A stretch of DNA of 64,000 nucleotides from Kribbella sp. VKM Ac-2569 (GTDB taxonomy: Bacteria; Actinomycetota; Actinomycetes; Propionibacteriales; Kribbellaceae), in the NCBI RefSeq assembly GCF_004216905.1, contig NZ_SGXJ01000001.1, positions 1,116,001-1,180,000 on the forward strand. Reading direction: 5' to 3'. A program made the position numbers and the translations under genes. The stretch's first letter is position 1. Every line of letters begins with the position of its first letter. Below are positions 50,398 through 59,201 of this stretch, one piece after another. The notes below the pieces were generated by a model, which was not told the DNA's origin, did not search any database, and saw only the letters and a list, made by a program, of their open reading frames with translations.

Positions 50398-50715
50398 TCA
50401 CTTCTTCTTCGCGTCGATCGCGGTGACCTTGACCTGGGTGTAGTGCTGACGGTGCCCCTGGCGCTTGCGGTAACCGGTCTTGTTCTTGTACTTGAGGATG
50501 TGGATCTTCGGGCCTTTGGTGCGGCCCAGGACCTCGGCCGACACAGCCACGTTGGCCAGCGCCGCAGCGTCGGCCGTCACGGTGTCGCCATCGACGACGA
50601 GGACCGCCGGCAGCGACACAGTGTCGCCCACCTCATCGGTCAGGCTGTCGATCTCGATGACATCGCCGACGGCGACCTTCTGCTGGGTGCCGCCACTGCG
50701 CACGATCGCGTACAC
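50398..50715 (-). CDS. rplU: 50S ribosomal protein L21
   Basis: A 105-aa protein, [24 protein letters not shown] ... [36 protein letters not shown] 50715 gives the canonical start; the frame is open further upstream but that part is unlike L21. The 171-bp leader back to rne probably carries the promoter, but I could not recognise a named leader motif. Confidence 0.97.
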   Translation of the reverse strand: MYAIVRSGGTQQKVAVGDVIEIDSLTDEVGDTVSLPAVLVVDGDTVTADAAALANVAVSAEVLGRTKGPKIHILKYKNKTGYRKRQGHRQHYTQVKVTAIDAKKK

Positions 50716-50886
50716 CGTGGATCTCACTCTCTGCTGGATCGGAAAACTAACGGGGGCCTGCACAGACCTGGCGGCCCACACAAACATGGCACGCGGAACC
50801 GCGCGCCGACGCTCAAGTTTACGGGTCCCCTCACAAGCGGGTCAAACTGGCGTGCCCGCCCGCTGAGGGACCCATGTCACATCGCG

Positions 50887-53800
50887 TCAACTACCGGTGG
50901 TGACGAGTTCCGAGGGTTCGGTCGTTTCACTGTCGGTAGCGGTCTTGCTCCGGCTGCGGCTGCTACGCCGCCGCCGGGTGCTCTTCGGGGCGCCGTTCTG
51001 CGCGGCGTCCGCTGCCTCGGCAGCCTCTGTAGCCGGTGCCTCAGCGGTCTCCGGGGCCGGGAACCCGGTGGCCTCGGGGCTCACGTGCTCGTCGGAGCCG
51101 GCGGACACCGGGTAGCCGGTGGGTTCCGGCGTACCGTCGGTCTGCTCGTCCGTCTTAGAGGAGGCGGCGGCGATCTGGGCCAGCTTCTGGGCCGCGTCGC
51201 CGTTGTGCTGTGCCTCGGGCTCGGTGGTCTGCTCGTCCTCGCCACGGCCCTTGCCGCGGCGGCGGCGCGAGCTCTTCCGGCCGCCATCCTCCGACTGCTG
51301 CGCAGGCTTCTGCTCCTGGCTGTTGCCGTTGTTCTGGCCGTTGCGACCGTCGCGGCGGCGGGACTCCTTGGGCTCGTCGTGCAGGATCAGCCCGCGGCCA
51401 CCGCAGTGGTCGCAGTTCTCGCTGAACGCCTCGAGCAGGCCGGTGCCGATCCGCTTCCGGGTCATCTGGACCAGGCCGAGCGAGGTGACCTCGGCCACCT
51501 GGTGCTTGGTCCGGTCGCGGCCCAGGCACTCGACCAGCCGGCGCAGGACCAGGTCCCGGTTCGACTCGAGCACCATGTCGATGAAGTCGATGACGATGAT
51601 GCCGCCGATGTCGCGGAGCCGGAGCTGCCGGACGATCTCCTCGGCCGCCTCCAGGTTGTTCTTGGTGACGGTCTCCTCGAGGTTGCCGCCGGACCCGGTG
51701 AACTTGCCCGTGTTCACGTCGACGACGGTCATCGCCTCGGTGCGGTCGATGACCAGCGAGCCGCCGGACGGCAGCCAGACCTTGCGGTCCAGCGCCTTCT
51801 TGATCTGCTCGTCGATCCGGTAGTCCGAGAAGACGTCGCTCTGGGCCTTCTCGAGCCGGTCGACCAGGTGCGGCGCGACGCCGTCGACGTACTCGCGGAC
51901 CTGGTCGTAGGCACGGTCGCCGGAGACGACCAGCTTGGCGAAGTCCTCGGTGAACAGATCCCGTACGACGCGGATCAGCAGGTCAGGCTCGCCGTACAGC
52001 AACTGCGGGGACTGACCGTTCTTGGACTTCTTGTCGATCTCTTCCCAGGCGGCCTGCAGTCGGCTGACGTCGGAGGTCAGCTCCTCCTCCGAGGCACCCT
52101 CGGCGGCGGTCCGGACGATGACGCCGGCCTCGTCCGGGACGATGTCCTTGAGGATCGTCTTCAGCCGGTTCCGCTCGGTGTCGGGCAGCTTGCGGCTGAT
52201 GCCGCCGTTGCCGCCGCGCGGCACGTACACGACGTACCGGCCGGGCAGGCTGATCTGGTTCGTGAGGCGGGCGCCCTTGTGACCGATCGGGTCCTTGGTC
52301 ACCTGGACCAGGACCGACTGACCGGACTTCAGCACCTGCTCGATCTTGCGCGGGCCGTTGGCGCCACCAAGGGTCGCCCAGTCCACCTCACCGGCGTACA
52401 GCACCGCGTTGCGGCCCTTCCCGATGTCGATGAACGCGGCCTCCATGCTCGGCAGCACGTTCTGCACGCGGCCGAGGTACACGTTGCCGATCAGCGAGGT
52501 CTGCTCCGCGGTCGTCACGTAGTGCTCGACCAGGACGTTGTCCTCGGAAACCGCGATCTGGGTCACGTCCTCGCGGGACCGGATCACCATCGTCCGATCG
52601 ACCGACTCGCGCCGGGCCAGGAACTCGGCCTCGGTGACGATCGGCGCGCGACGGCGGCCGGCGGCGCGACCCTCGCGGCGACGCTGCTTCTTCGCCTCGA
52701 GACGGGTCGAGCCCTCGATCGCGGTGACCTCGTTGGCGCTGTTCTTGCTGCGCGGCTCACGGACCCGTACGACGGTCTCGTCCGGGTCGTCGGGGGACGC
52801 GGCGCTGTCCTCGCCCTTGCGGCGACGACGACGGCGACGACGGCGGGTGGAGCTGCCGCCCGCTTCGCCGTCCTCGTCCGTGTCGGCCTCGGCGTCGGCT
52901 TCGGAGTCAGCGTCAGCGGCCTGGGCGTCGGTGTCCTGCTCGGACTCGTCGTCCTGGTCGTCGTCGGACTGCTCGTCGGCGCTGTCGTCCGCGCCGTCCG
53001 CGTCACCGGACTTGCGGCGACGGCGACCGCCACGACGGCGGCGGCGACGGCGGGTGCCTTCCTCGCCGTCCTCGCCCTGACCGTCGGCGGAGCTGTCGGC
53101 AGCCTCCGCGTCGGCATCGGTGGTCTCGTCGGTCTCGTCGCTCTTCGCGGCGGTCTCGGCGTTGGTCCTGCTGCGGGTCCTGCGGCTGGAGCGACCCTCA
53201 GGCTTCGCGTCGGTCTGGCCGTCGGCCTGGTCGGCGCTCACGGTCTGCGGGGCGTCCTCGGTGGTCGCCTCGGGCGCGGTGTCGCGGGCCTCGGCGTCGC
53301 GGCCGCGGCGGCTCCGGCGACGGCGCGTGCCGCTCGGCTGCTCGTCGGCACCCGGCTCCGGGGCTGCAGCATCCGCCGCGGCAGTCTCCGCCTGGGCGGT
53401 GTTGGCCTGGGTGGTCCTGGACTGTCCGGCCTTGGGCTGGGTGGTCCTGGCGGTCGCGGGCTCGTCGGCCTGCGGTACGTCGGTCGCGGTCGGCGCCTGG
53501 AACAGCACGGCCGCCGCAGCAGCCGGCCGACGGCGCGTACGCCGAGTGCTCGGCGCCTCGGCCTGAGTCTCGGCGCTCACGGACGCCTCGGGAGCCGTCT
53601 GAGCGTCGGGAGCCGTGGTCTGGGCGTCGGGCGCCGAGGAGTCGCCCGACGCGGCGGACTTCGTCGTACGGCGCCGAGAGCTGCGCTTGGCAGCCGGTGC
53701 CTCGGCAGGCGCACCGTCAGAAGCGCCGGCGTGCTCGCCACCCCCGGGGTTCGCGGACGCGTCCGCGGATGCGGAGGTGTCGGCGGCCGGGGTGGCTGCG

Positions 53801-54192
53801 GTCTTCTTGGTGGTGCGTTTGCGGGTGGTCTTCTTGGCCGGAGCGGGCTCCGCCTCAGCAGACTCCGCGGCCGGCGCGAACAGCTCCGGGAAGGTGTCCT
53901 GGGACGCGGCCTTCTTCGTGGTGCGCTTGGCGGTCTTCTTGGCCGCCGCGGCCTTCTTCGCGGGGGCCGCCGCAGCCTTCTTGGCCGGCGCCTTCTTCGC
54001 GGTCGCCTTGGCGGCCGTCTTCTTGGCCGGCGCGGCCGCCTCGGCGGCGGGCTCAGCGGTCTTCTTCGCGGCGCGCTTGCGCGTCGTGGTGGTCTTCTTC
54101 GCGGCGGCCGTCTTCGCAGTCTTGCGGGTGGCGGCGGACTGGGCGGGGGCAGCCGTGCCGGCTGCTTCGGTGGTCGGCTCGTTGTCGAGCAT
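50887..54192 (-). CDS. rne: Ribonuclease E/G with long low-complexity N-terminus
   Basis: A 1101-aa endoribonuclease for mRNA turnover and rRNA processing. Residues 1-about 530 are low-complexity: Lys/Ala/Thr stretches (TAKTAAAKKTTTTRKRAAKK) then alternating acidic and Arg-rich patches. The S1 domain starts near 551 (VLVEHYVTTAEQTSLIGNVY). The catalytic DNase I-like part has DVNTGKF (about 824) and IVIDFIDM with the two Mg2+ Asp residues. The Zn-link is CDHCGG (about 926). A basic/acidic tail follows. In E. coli the disordered scaffold is C-terminal; here, as in other actinobacteria, most of it is N-terminal. Confidence 0.95.
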   Translation of the reverse strand: MLDNEPTTEAAGTAAPAQSAATRKTAKTAAAKKTTTTRKRAAKKTAEPAAEAAAPAKKTAAKATAKKAPAKKAAAAPAKKAAAAKKTAKRTTKKAASQDTFPELFAPAAESAEAEPAPAKKTTRKRTTKKTAATPAADTSASADASANPGGGEHAGASDGAPAEAPAAKRSSRRRTTKSAASGDSSAPDAQTTAPDAQTAPEASVSAETQAEAPSTRRTRRRPAAAAAVLFQAPTATDVPQADEPATARTTQPKAGQSRTTQANTAQAETAAADAAAPEPGADEQPSGTRRRRSRRGRDAEARDTAPEATTEDAPQTVSADQADGQTDAKPEGRSSRRTRSRTNAETAAKSDETDETTDADAEAADSSADGQGEDGEEGTRRRRRRRGGRRRRKSGDADGADDSADEQSDDDQDDESEQDTDAQAADADSEADAEADTDEDGEAGGSSTRRRRRRRRRKGEDSAASPDDPDETVVRVREPRSKNSANEVTAIEGSTRLEAKKQRRREGRAAGRRRAPIVTEAEFLARRESVDRTMVIRSREDVTQIAVSEDNVLVEHYVTTAEQTSLIGNVYLGRVQNVLPSMEAAFIDIGKGRNAVLYAGEVDWATLGGANGPRKIEQVLKSGQSVLVQVTKDPIGHKGARLTNQISLPGRYVVYVPRGGNGGISRKLPDTERNRLKTILKDIVPDEAGVIVRTAAEGASEEELTSDVSRLQAAWEEIDKKSKNGQSPQLLYGEPDLLIRVVRDLFTEDFAKLVVSGDRAYDQVREYVDGVAPHLVDRLEKAQSDVFSDYRIDEQIKKALDRKVWLPSGGSLVIDRTEAMTVVDVNTGKFTGSGGNLEETVTKNNLEAAEEIVRQLRLRDIGGIIVIDFIDMVLESNRDLVLRRLVECLGRDRTKHQVAEVTSLGLVQMTRKRIGTGLLEAFSENCDHCGGRGLILHDEPKESRRRDGRNGQNNGNSQEQKPAQQSEDGGRKSSRRRRGKGRGEDEQTTEPEAQHNGDAAQKLAQIAAASSKTDEQTDGTPEPTGYPVSAGSDEHVSPEATGFPAPETAEAPATEAAEAADAAQNGAPKSTRRRRSSRSRSKTATDSETTEPSELVTTGS

Positions 54193-54347
54193 GTAGTGCG
54201 GGTCTCCTCAAGCCTTCCGGCGCATCCGGCGACCCCTGTCACGGGTCCGGCGCGGCCACAAGGCGGTCACGGTTCGCCTCACCGGGCCCTCAGATGGTGC
54301 ACGGGCCGCGGTACGGCGGAAGCCTGCTGGATCCGCTCCGCCCGCGC

Positions 54348-55175
54348 TCAGGGCACAGAGGGAGCGGCGGCGTCGCCCTCCGCTGTGTGCGTCTGGCGGG
54401 GATCTGCCTGGCCGGTCGCGGTCGCCTGGTTGGCGTCGCGGTCACGAGCGAGCGGATCTTCCACCGTGCCGGTGTCCGTGGTGAGCGGGCCCTGGGCGAG
54501 CCTGGTCAAAAGAGCCGGGCCCGTCACCGGGAGCGTCGCTACCTCGAGCACGCCGGCGAGAACGTCGTCGGGTCTCACGGCCGGGGTTCCGTGCCGTAAC
54601 ACCACTTGCAGTATCGCACACGCCGCAACCGGCCCCGGTTCACTCGCGACGGTGAGTCGGAGAACAGCAGCCCGACAGTCGAACGAGCGAAGTCCCCGTT
54701 TGGTCATGCGCTCGACCAGAATTTCGTCCTGTTCGAGGAACGTCCGCACCGCCACGGCGGCCGCCTCCGGATCCGCTCCAGGCAGCGCGATCTGCCACTC
54801 ACTGGCCTCCAGCCGCTCGGCCAGCGCACCCGGCCCCGCGACGACCACCTCGAGGACGTCCAGCCCTGGCGGCAGCGCCTCGTCGAGGGCGGCCCGAACC
54901 TGGTCGGCGTCCCGCTCGTGTGTGAGCGATATCTCCAGATACTCCGCCTCCGAGGCGGCTCCGGTCGGCGCGGCACCGGCGTACGAGATCTTCGGGTGCG
55001 GGCTGAAACCGTGCGAGAACGCCACCGGGAGCTCGGCGCGGCGTACGGCGCGCTCGAACGCCCGCTGGAAGTCGCGGTGTGAGGTGAATCGCAGCCGCCC
55101 GCGCTTGGCGAACCTCACCCGCAGCTTCTGGACCGCGGGGAGCTGCTGCGACGGCGGAGCTTGAACTGGTGGCAC
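54348..55175 (-). CDS. TIGR03936/DUF2344 family protein
   Basis: A 275-aa protein, KLRVRFAKRGRLRFTSHRDFQRAFERAVRRAELPVAFSHGFSPHPKISYAGAAPTG, characteristic of the family usually encoded beside a TIGR03960 radical SAM protein and rne. It is a predicted RNA-modification partner, role unproven. The C-terminus is an Ala/Asp/Thr-rich tail. In many actinobacteria the radical SAM gene is directly upstream; here that place is a 1-kb repeat island, and the partner is not in the window. The 155 bp before rne hold no gene I can support. Confidence 0.85.
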   Translation of the reverse strand: MPPVQAPPSQQLPAVQKLRVRFAKRGRLRFTSHRDFQRAFERAVRRAELPVAFSHGFSPHPKISYAGAAPTGAASEAEYLEISLTHERDADQVRAALDEALPPGLDVLEVVVAGPGALAERLEASEWQIALPGADPEAAAVAVRTFLEQDEILVERMTKRGLRSFDCRAAVLRLTVASEPGPVAACAILQVVLRHGTPAVRPDDVLAGVLEVATLPVTGPALLTRLAQGPLTTDTGTVEDPLARDRDANQATATGQADPRQTHTAEGDAAAPSVP

Positions 55176-55318
55176 GCGGACAGTCTCTCAGAACCCGATC
55201 ACTCCGACGGGGCGTACCGTGCCTGCACCTTGTGGAGCGCGTCGGACGAGCTGGAGTTATCCGGCACTTGTGACTGATGTGTGAGTGGTTTGGTGTGCCG
55301 GCGCGGGCAACTGGGTCT

Positions 55319-55412
55319 GCATTCTCGACAGGCCGTGTGGACTGGCTGGGCAGTGCACCTGAGCGTGATCGCTGCCTCGTGTACGGCGTCTCGCCGGTGC
55401 TCTACCTGTCGA
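55319..55412 (-). repeat. Dispersed repeat, family 2, inverted full copy
   Basis: On the minus strand it reads TCGACAGGTAGAGCACC (from 55412) then CGAGAC-CCGTAC and CACGCTCAGGTGCACT (from 55367). Order and orientation match the copy at 32922-33015. Confidence 0.8.
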
Positions 55413-55453
55413 ACTGGCCCGCCCCCCGGCAAACCCCGGTGGCTGCCCTCGCT

Positions 55454-55543
55454 CCCCAAACCAGTTCGGGGACCATTTCGTCCGCGACTGGGGAGCCCCA
55501 CACCCCCGAAACGGGAGGTGATCGTCCCCAAACCGGTTTGGGG
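55454..55543. repeat. Pair of related 18-bp palindromes
   Basis: CCCCAAACCGGTTTGGGG at 55526-55543 is a perfect palindrome. CCCCAAACCAGTTCGGGG at 55454-55471 is the same sequence with two changes. Centres are 72 bp apart. They could be protein-binding sites or short cruciforms. Confidence 0.75.
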
Positions 55544-55860
55544 AGCTCTGGTCCCCGAGAGTTGGCGGGGTGGGGAGGTGTGATGTCGCGTTGCTGCCCG
55601 GTCCGGGGAAGCCCGAAGAGCGGGGAAACAAAGTTGCACATAGCGACGGTTTCTTTCCCGACAAGACAGCTCACGCGGGCCGACGACGCAGCCCACTGTC
55701 GGGGGCACCGCCGAAACCCACGACTCGTTGTGCCTGGCGCTCACCGCACCTCAGTACCAGCGGTACGACGCACACCGGCACCTGGACAGCCCTTCGCACG
55801 AGGAGAGGAGTCGCCGGACCCGATCCATCCCGGTGGTGACCACCCGCCGGGCCGATGGCG

Positions 55861-55940
55861 GTGACCGGGGACAGGCAATGGTGAGTGGGGACAGGCAGTG
55901 GTGACCGGGGACAGGCAACGGTGACGGGGGACGGGTAATG
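55861..55940 (+). repeat. Tandem array, four 20-bp units
   Basis: Four abutting units start at 55861, 55881, 55901 and 55921 with consensus GTGACCGGGGACAGGCAATG. Units differ at 2-4 positions. An exact 15-bp inverted copy (CTCACCATTGCCTGT) follows at 55952-55966, pairing with 55871-55885. A single diverged unit also occurs after pheA near 60934. Confidence 0.85.
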
Positions 55941-56018
55941 CCAGGTGCTCACTCACCATTGCCTGTGGCGCGATCCGGAATCGGGTTGTTCGCCGCCCAC
56001 ACGTCGGACAGGAGAGCC

Positions 56019-56088
56019 GGTTATCCCCTCGCGTGCAGGGTTCTCCCGTCGCAGACCAGTAGAGAACCCCCAACGAGAAGGGATAACC
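56019..56088. repeat. 70-nt nested inverted repeat
   Basis: Outer arms GGTTATCCC (56019-56027) and GGGATAACC (56080-56088); inner arms GGGTTCTC (56038-56045) and GAGAACCC (56062-56069) with a 16-nt loop. The whole 70 nt can fold into one long imperfect hairpin. Confidence 0.8.
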
Positions 56089-56195
56089 CGTCGCCAAGGT
56101 AGCCCGGGCGGTACGACGGGAGGCGGGGAGGCGGGGAGGCGGTACGACGGCGGGGGGCGCCACTGACGCATCCGGACGGGAGAGCGGACTGAAGC

Positions 56196-56696
56196 TCAGG
56201 GCTGGGCCGCAGACTTTCCGGTCAGGTAGAGGGCCCAGCCGAGGAGGCCGAACGAGACCAGCGCGAGCAGGGTCCGGGCCAGGTTGAAGGCCACCCATTT
56301 CGCCTCGTCGAACGCCGCGCGGGCGGCCGCGACGTCGATCGTCGCCGGGTCGCCGGCCGCTTTCAGTGCGTCGTTCAGCGGCACGTTCACCGCCATCGTC
56401 AGGATCATCGTGACCAGGTACAGCACGAACGCGACCGCGATCCACGGCAGCGCCTTCTCCTTCAGGCTGAGCAGGCCGGCGAGCCCGGTGAAGAGCAGTG
56501 CGCCGACGAATCCGAGGCCTAGGAACAGCGGGTTCACGATCGCCCGGTCGACGGCCGTGAACGCCCCGACGAAGGTCTTGTCGTCGGTCTTCGCGAGGCC
56601 GGGCATGAACGCGTTCGCGTAGATCCCGTACACGCCGGCCACCAGGCCCGTCGTCATCGTGGCCGCCATCAACGAGGCCACCCGCAGTCCGTTCAT
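56196..56696 (-). CDS. DUF1772 membrane protein
   Basis: A 166-aa membrane protein with four helices. VYGIYANAFMPGLAKTDDKTFVGAFTAVDRAIVNPLFLG and NVPLNDALKAAG are the conserved blocks of DUF1772 (anthrone oxygenase-like) proteins, where the N-x-P-x-N and Arg residues are conserved. Biochemical role unknown in bacteria. ATG 56696 stands alone, with the repeat island directly downstream. Confidence 0.88.
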   Translation of the reverse strand: MNGLRVASLMAATMTTGLVAGVYGIYANAFMPGLAKTDDKTFVGAFTAVDRAIVNPLFLGLGFVGALLFTGLAGLLSLKEKALPWIAVAFVLYLVTMILTMAVNVPLNDALKAAGDPATIDVAAARAAFDEAKWVAFNLARTLLALVSFGLLGWALYLTGKSAAQP

Positions 56697-56797
56697 CTCA
56701 CTCCTCCAGTACGGCGGGAACTCCCCGCACCGAGAAAGTTAGAAGATCCCGGGGGCCGGGAACATGTCGGCGAAACTCACCTGCATGTCCGCCCGGC

Positions 56798-59035
56798 TCA
56801 GAGCTTCGCGCACTGCCCGGAACGCGGCCCGGAGACCTGGTTCGGCGCCTGCAGGTTGGTCGGCGCCAGGGTGTTGGCCGAGCAGGTGAGCGGGCCGTTC
56901 ACAGTGTTCCCGGCGAGCGTGACCGGGTCGGTCGTGCGGCTGTTCGTGACGGACACCGGTCCCTGAACGGTGCTACCGACCGCGACCAGGCTGCGGGTGA
57001 CGCCGCTCGCGCTGACCGGTCCGCCGATCGTGGAACTCAGCAGGTGCAGGTCTGCCGCCTGATCGGCACGGACAGGGCCGTTGACGCGCGAGTCGATGGC
57101 GACAAGGGATGCGCCGGCGGCGACCAGTACGGCGCCGTTGACGGTCGCGTTGGTCAGGCAGGTGACGCCTTTGCTGAGGTACAGCGGTCGGTCGTGCGTC
57201 CCGGTGAGTGTCGTCGTACAGGCCGGTGCCGGATGCAGGAGCGTGACGGCGAACCGGCGCGGGTCGCCGATGTTGCCGGTGGCATCGATGGCGCGGTACT
57301 CGACCTGATGACGCCCGTACCCAGGCGGTACGTCGTCCCACGGGACGATCCGCGGTACGCCGAGCTTTCCGTACACGAGCTGGTCGATCGCGGTCCCCTC
57401 GGCGGTGAACCGGAACGGTGCGGACGCGTCGGTCGGCCAGCCGTAGTAGTTGTACCAACCGTCCCCGTCGACGCGGAACTCCGGTACGACGTACCCCGCG
57501 CTGTCGTCCGTCGCGGCCAGGCCCATCGTGAACGCGTCGTTGTAGATGTACTCCGGCCCACTCGGTTTCTGCACTGTGAGCAGCGGTTTCGACAGCGTCG
57601 ACGTGACGACCGGCTGTACACCGTCGACCGTCCACGTGAGCGTCTCGGAGCCGGTCTGTGCCGTCAGCGTATGCCGCCCGGTCAGCTTCAGCGGTGCGAG
57701 CGCGAGGTCGCGATCGTTGCCTGGGTTGTCGACAATCCGACCGTCGACTTTCCACACGATCGCGCCGACGGACTGCGCGGTCTCGGCGTACACGACCTCG
57801 TCGGCGCTCACCGGCTGCTCGGCCGAGGTGGATCCGGTGAAGGCCGGCGCCGTCGGCTGCGGTGCGATGGCAGACGGTTGGATTGTCCACAATCGGATTG
57901 CCGTCGGCCGGATGGCGGGATCGCGGATGAACGCTGTGTTGTCGACAATCTTCGCGGTGAGCGTGTGCGGCCCGGGCGCGAGGTCGAGCGTGGACAGGTC
58001 GACGGTACGGGCGTTCGCGGTCGGCAGCGCCGTACCGTCGAGGGTCCAGGTGACGTCGAGCTCGTGGTCGACCGGGTGCAGGGTCTGCAGCCAAACGACC
58101 TGGTCAGCCGCGACTGGGCCGGCCGGGGTGCTGTCCTGGAACAGGTTCGTCTTGGCGGACAGGCGTTGGGTCATCCGCTCGCGCGACGGCTGGTCGAAGT
58201 AGTAGCCGAGGGCCTTCATCATCGAGTGCGCACTGGGCCGCCAGACGCCCGAACCGGCGTACATGCCGCCCTCGTAGCGGCCGATCGTGCCGCCGGACTC
58301 GGACTTCTCCCCCAGCCAGCGCCACCACTTCTTGTGCTGCTCCAGCATTTGCTGCTCGGTCAGCAACGTGTGGTGGATCGAGGTCGGCTCAGGACCTACG
58401 TACGGCGCACCGCGCTCGCCGCGGGCGTAGTAGTCGTACTCGTCCTGCAGCCCACCGAGCGAGTGCCCGAGCTCGTGCGGCGTGATCAGGGCGGAGAGCG
58501 CGTTGCCCCCGGACGCCGTGGCGTACGTTCCGCCCGCACCGCCGTACGTGTCGCTGTTGCCGATAGCAAGGATCTGCCGGTTGGCGCTCGTGGTCCCCGG
58601 GACGAGGTCGGCGTATTGCGTCGCGGCGGCCTGGCTGACCGTCAGCAGGCGCTGGACGCTGCCCGGGTTGCAGCCACCCCAGAAGCCCATCTGCAGCGGG
58701 GTGTCGCGCTTCGGGTCGGTCAGACCTGGATCGCAGTCGACGCCGGACTCGGGGGACGCGATCTCGACGGCGTACACGTTGACGTAGTTCCGGTACGACT
58801 TGAACGGCTCGATGCTCCAGAGGATGTTCAGGTGCTTGTCGAGCTGCTCGCGGAACTTCGGCAGCTCGGCCGCCGTGTAGCCGTCGCCCATCACCACCAG
58901 GTTGAACCGCGACGCCGCCGGGCCGGTGACCTGGATCGGTACGACGGTCGCGTCCGGGGCGGCTGCTCTCGCGGGCAGGGTCACCAGAACCCCGGCTAGC
59001 AGTGCTAGGACTGCGATCAGGAGCTTCATGCGCAT
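56798..59035 (-). CDS. Secreted M64 family metallopeptidase
   Basis: A 745-aa exported protein. Signal peptide MRMKLLIAVLALLAGVLVTLPARAAA. The M64 (IgA peptidase-like) catalytic domain at about residues 40-290 contains NLVVMGDGYTAAEL and the zinc motif HELGHSLGGLQDEYDY (H-E-x-x-H with a downstream Asp/Glu). Ig-like beta domains follow, then a C-terminal stretch of short repeats (VNGAVLVAAGASLVAIDSRVNGPV) resembling a beta-helix. ATG 59035 has GGGAGAG upstream; GTG 59050 is possible. It probably degrades extracellular protein; the target is unknown. Confidence 0.88.
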   Translation of the reverse strand: MRMKLLIAVLALLAGVLVTLPARAAAPDATVVPIQVTGPAASRFNLVVMGDGYTAAELPKFREQLDKHLNILWSIEPFKSYRNYVNVYAVEIASPESGVDCDPGLTDPKRDTPLQMGFWGGCNPGSVQRLLTVSQAAATQYADLVPGTTSANRQILAIGNSDTYGGAGGTYATASGGNALSALITPHELGHSLGGLQDEYDYYARGERGAPYVGPEPTSIHHTLLTEQQMLEQHKKWWRWLGEKSESGGTIGRYEGGMYAGSGVWRPSAHSMMKALGYYFDQPSRERMTQRLSAKTNLFQDSTPAGPVAADQVVWLQTLHPVDHELDVTWTLDGTALPTANARTVDLSTLDLAPGPHTLTAKIVDNTAFIRDPAIRPTAIRLWTIQPSAIAPQPTAPAFTGSTSAEQPVSADEVVYAETAQSVGAIVWKVDGRIVDNPGNDRDLALAPLKLTGRHTLTAQTGSETLTWTVDGVQPVVTSTLSKPLLTVQKPSGPEYIYNDAFTMGLAATDDSAGYVVPEFRVDGDGWYNYYGWPTDASAPFRFTAEGTAIDQLVYGKLGVPRIVPWDDVPPGYGRHQVEYRAIDATGNIGDPRRFAVTLLHPAPACTTTLTGTHDRPLYLSKGVTCLTNATVNGAVLVAAGASLVAIDSRVNGPVRADQAADLHLLSSTIGGPVSASGVTRSLVAVGSTVQGPVSVTNSRTTDPVTLAGNTVNGPLTCSANTLAPTNLQAPNQVSGPRSGQCAKL

Positions 59036-59201
59036 GGTTCTCTCCCCCACCTGGGCGACGGTGCCGTCAGCAGCTTACGAAGGCCGGCGGCGGAGTGTGA
59101 GGAGTTCCCGCGTGGCGACGTACGGGCCAAGTGGGCGATCGTGCGGCATCATGAGGGGTCGGGGAACGTGAGGCTGCGTGACTTTAAGGAAGGATGACCC
59201 G

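Larger units (their letters stand above)
55176..56195. other. 1-kb intergenic island rich in palindromes and repeats, no convincing gene
   Basis: Open frames here (for example 55199-55744 minus and 55277-55864 plus) lack ribosome sites, domain signatures and codon-position bias and contradict each other, so I call none. The stretch holds a family 2 repeat (55319-55416), two related 18-bp palindromes (55454 and 55526), a 4 x 20-bp tandem array (55861-55940) with an inverted partial copy (55952-55966), and a 70-nt nested hairpin (56019-56088). Confidence 0.75.

Noticed and set aside
50116..55164. A 1682-residue open frame antisense to rplU, rne and DUF2344
   Set aside because: Explained by GC-rich third positions opposite real genes. 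It has no domain and runs through several confirmed genes.
55199..55864. Overlapping frames on both strands in the repeat island
   Set aside because: No ribosome site, no hydrophobic or domain pattern, and they cross palindromes and repeats.
55861..55966. CRISPR array
   Set aside because: Units abut without spacers, are only 20 bp and diverge; no cas gene nearby.
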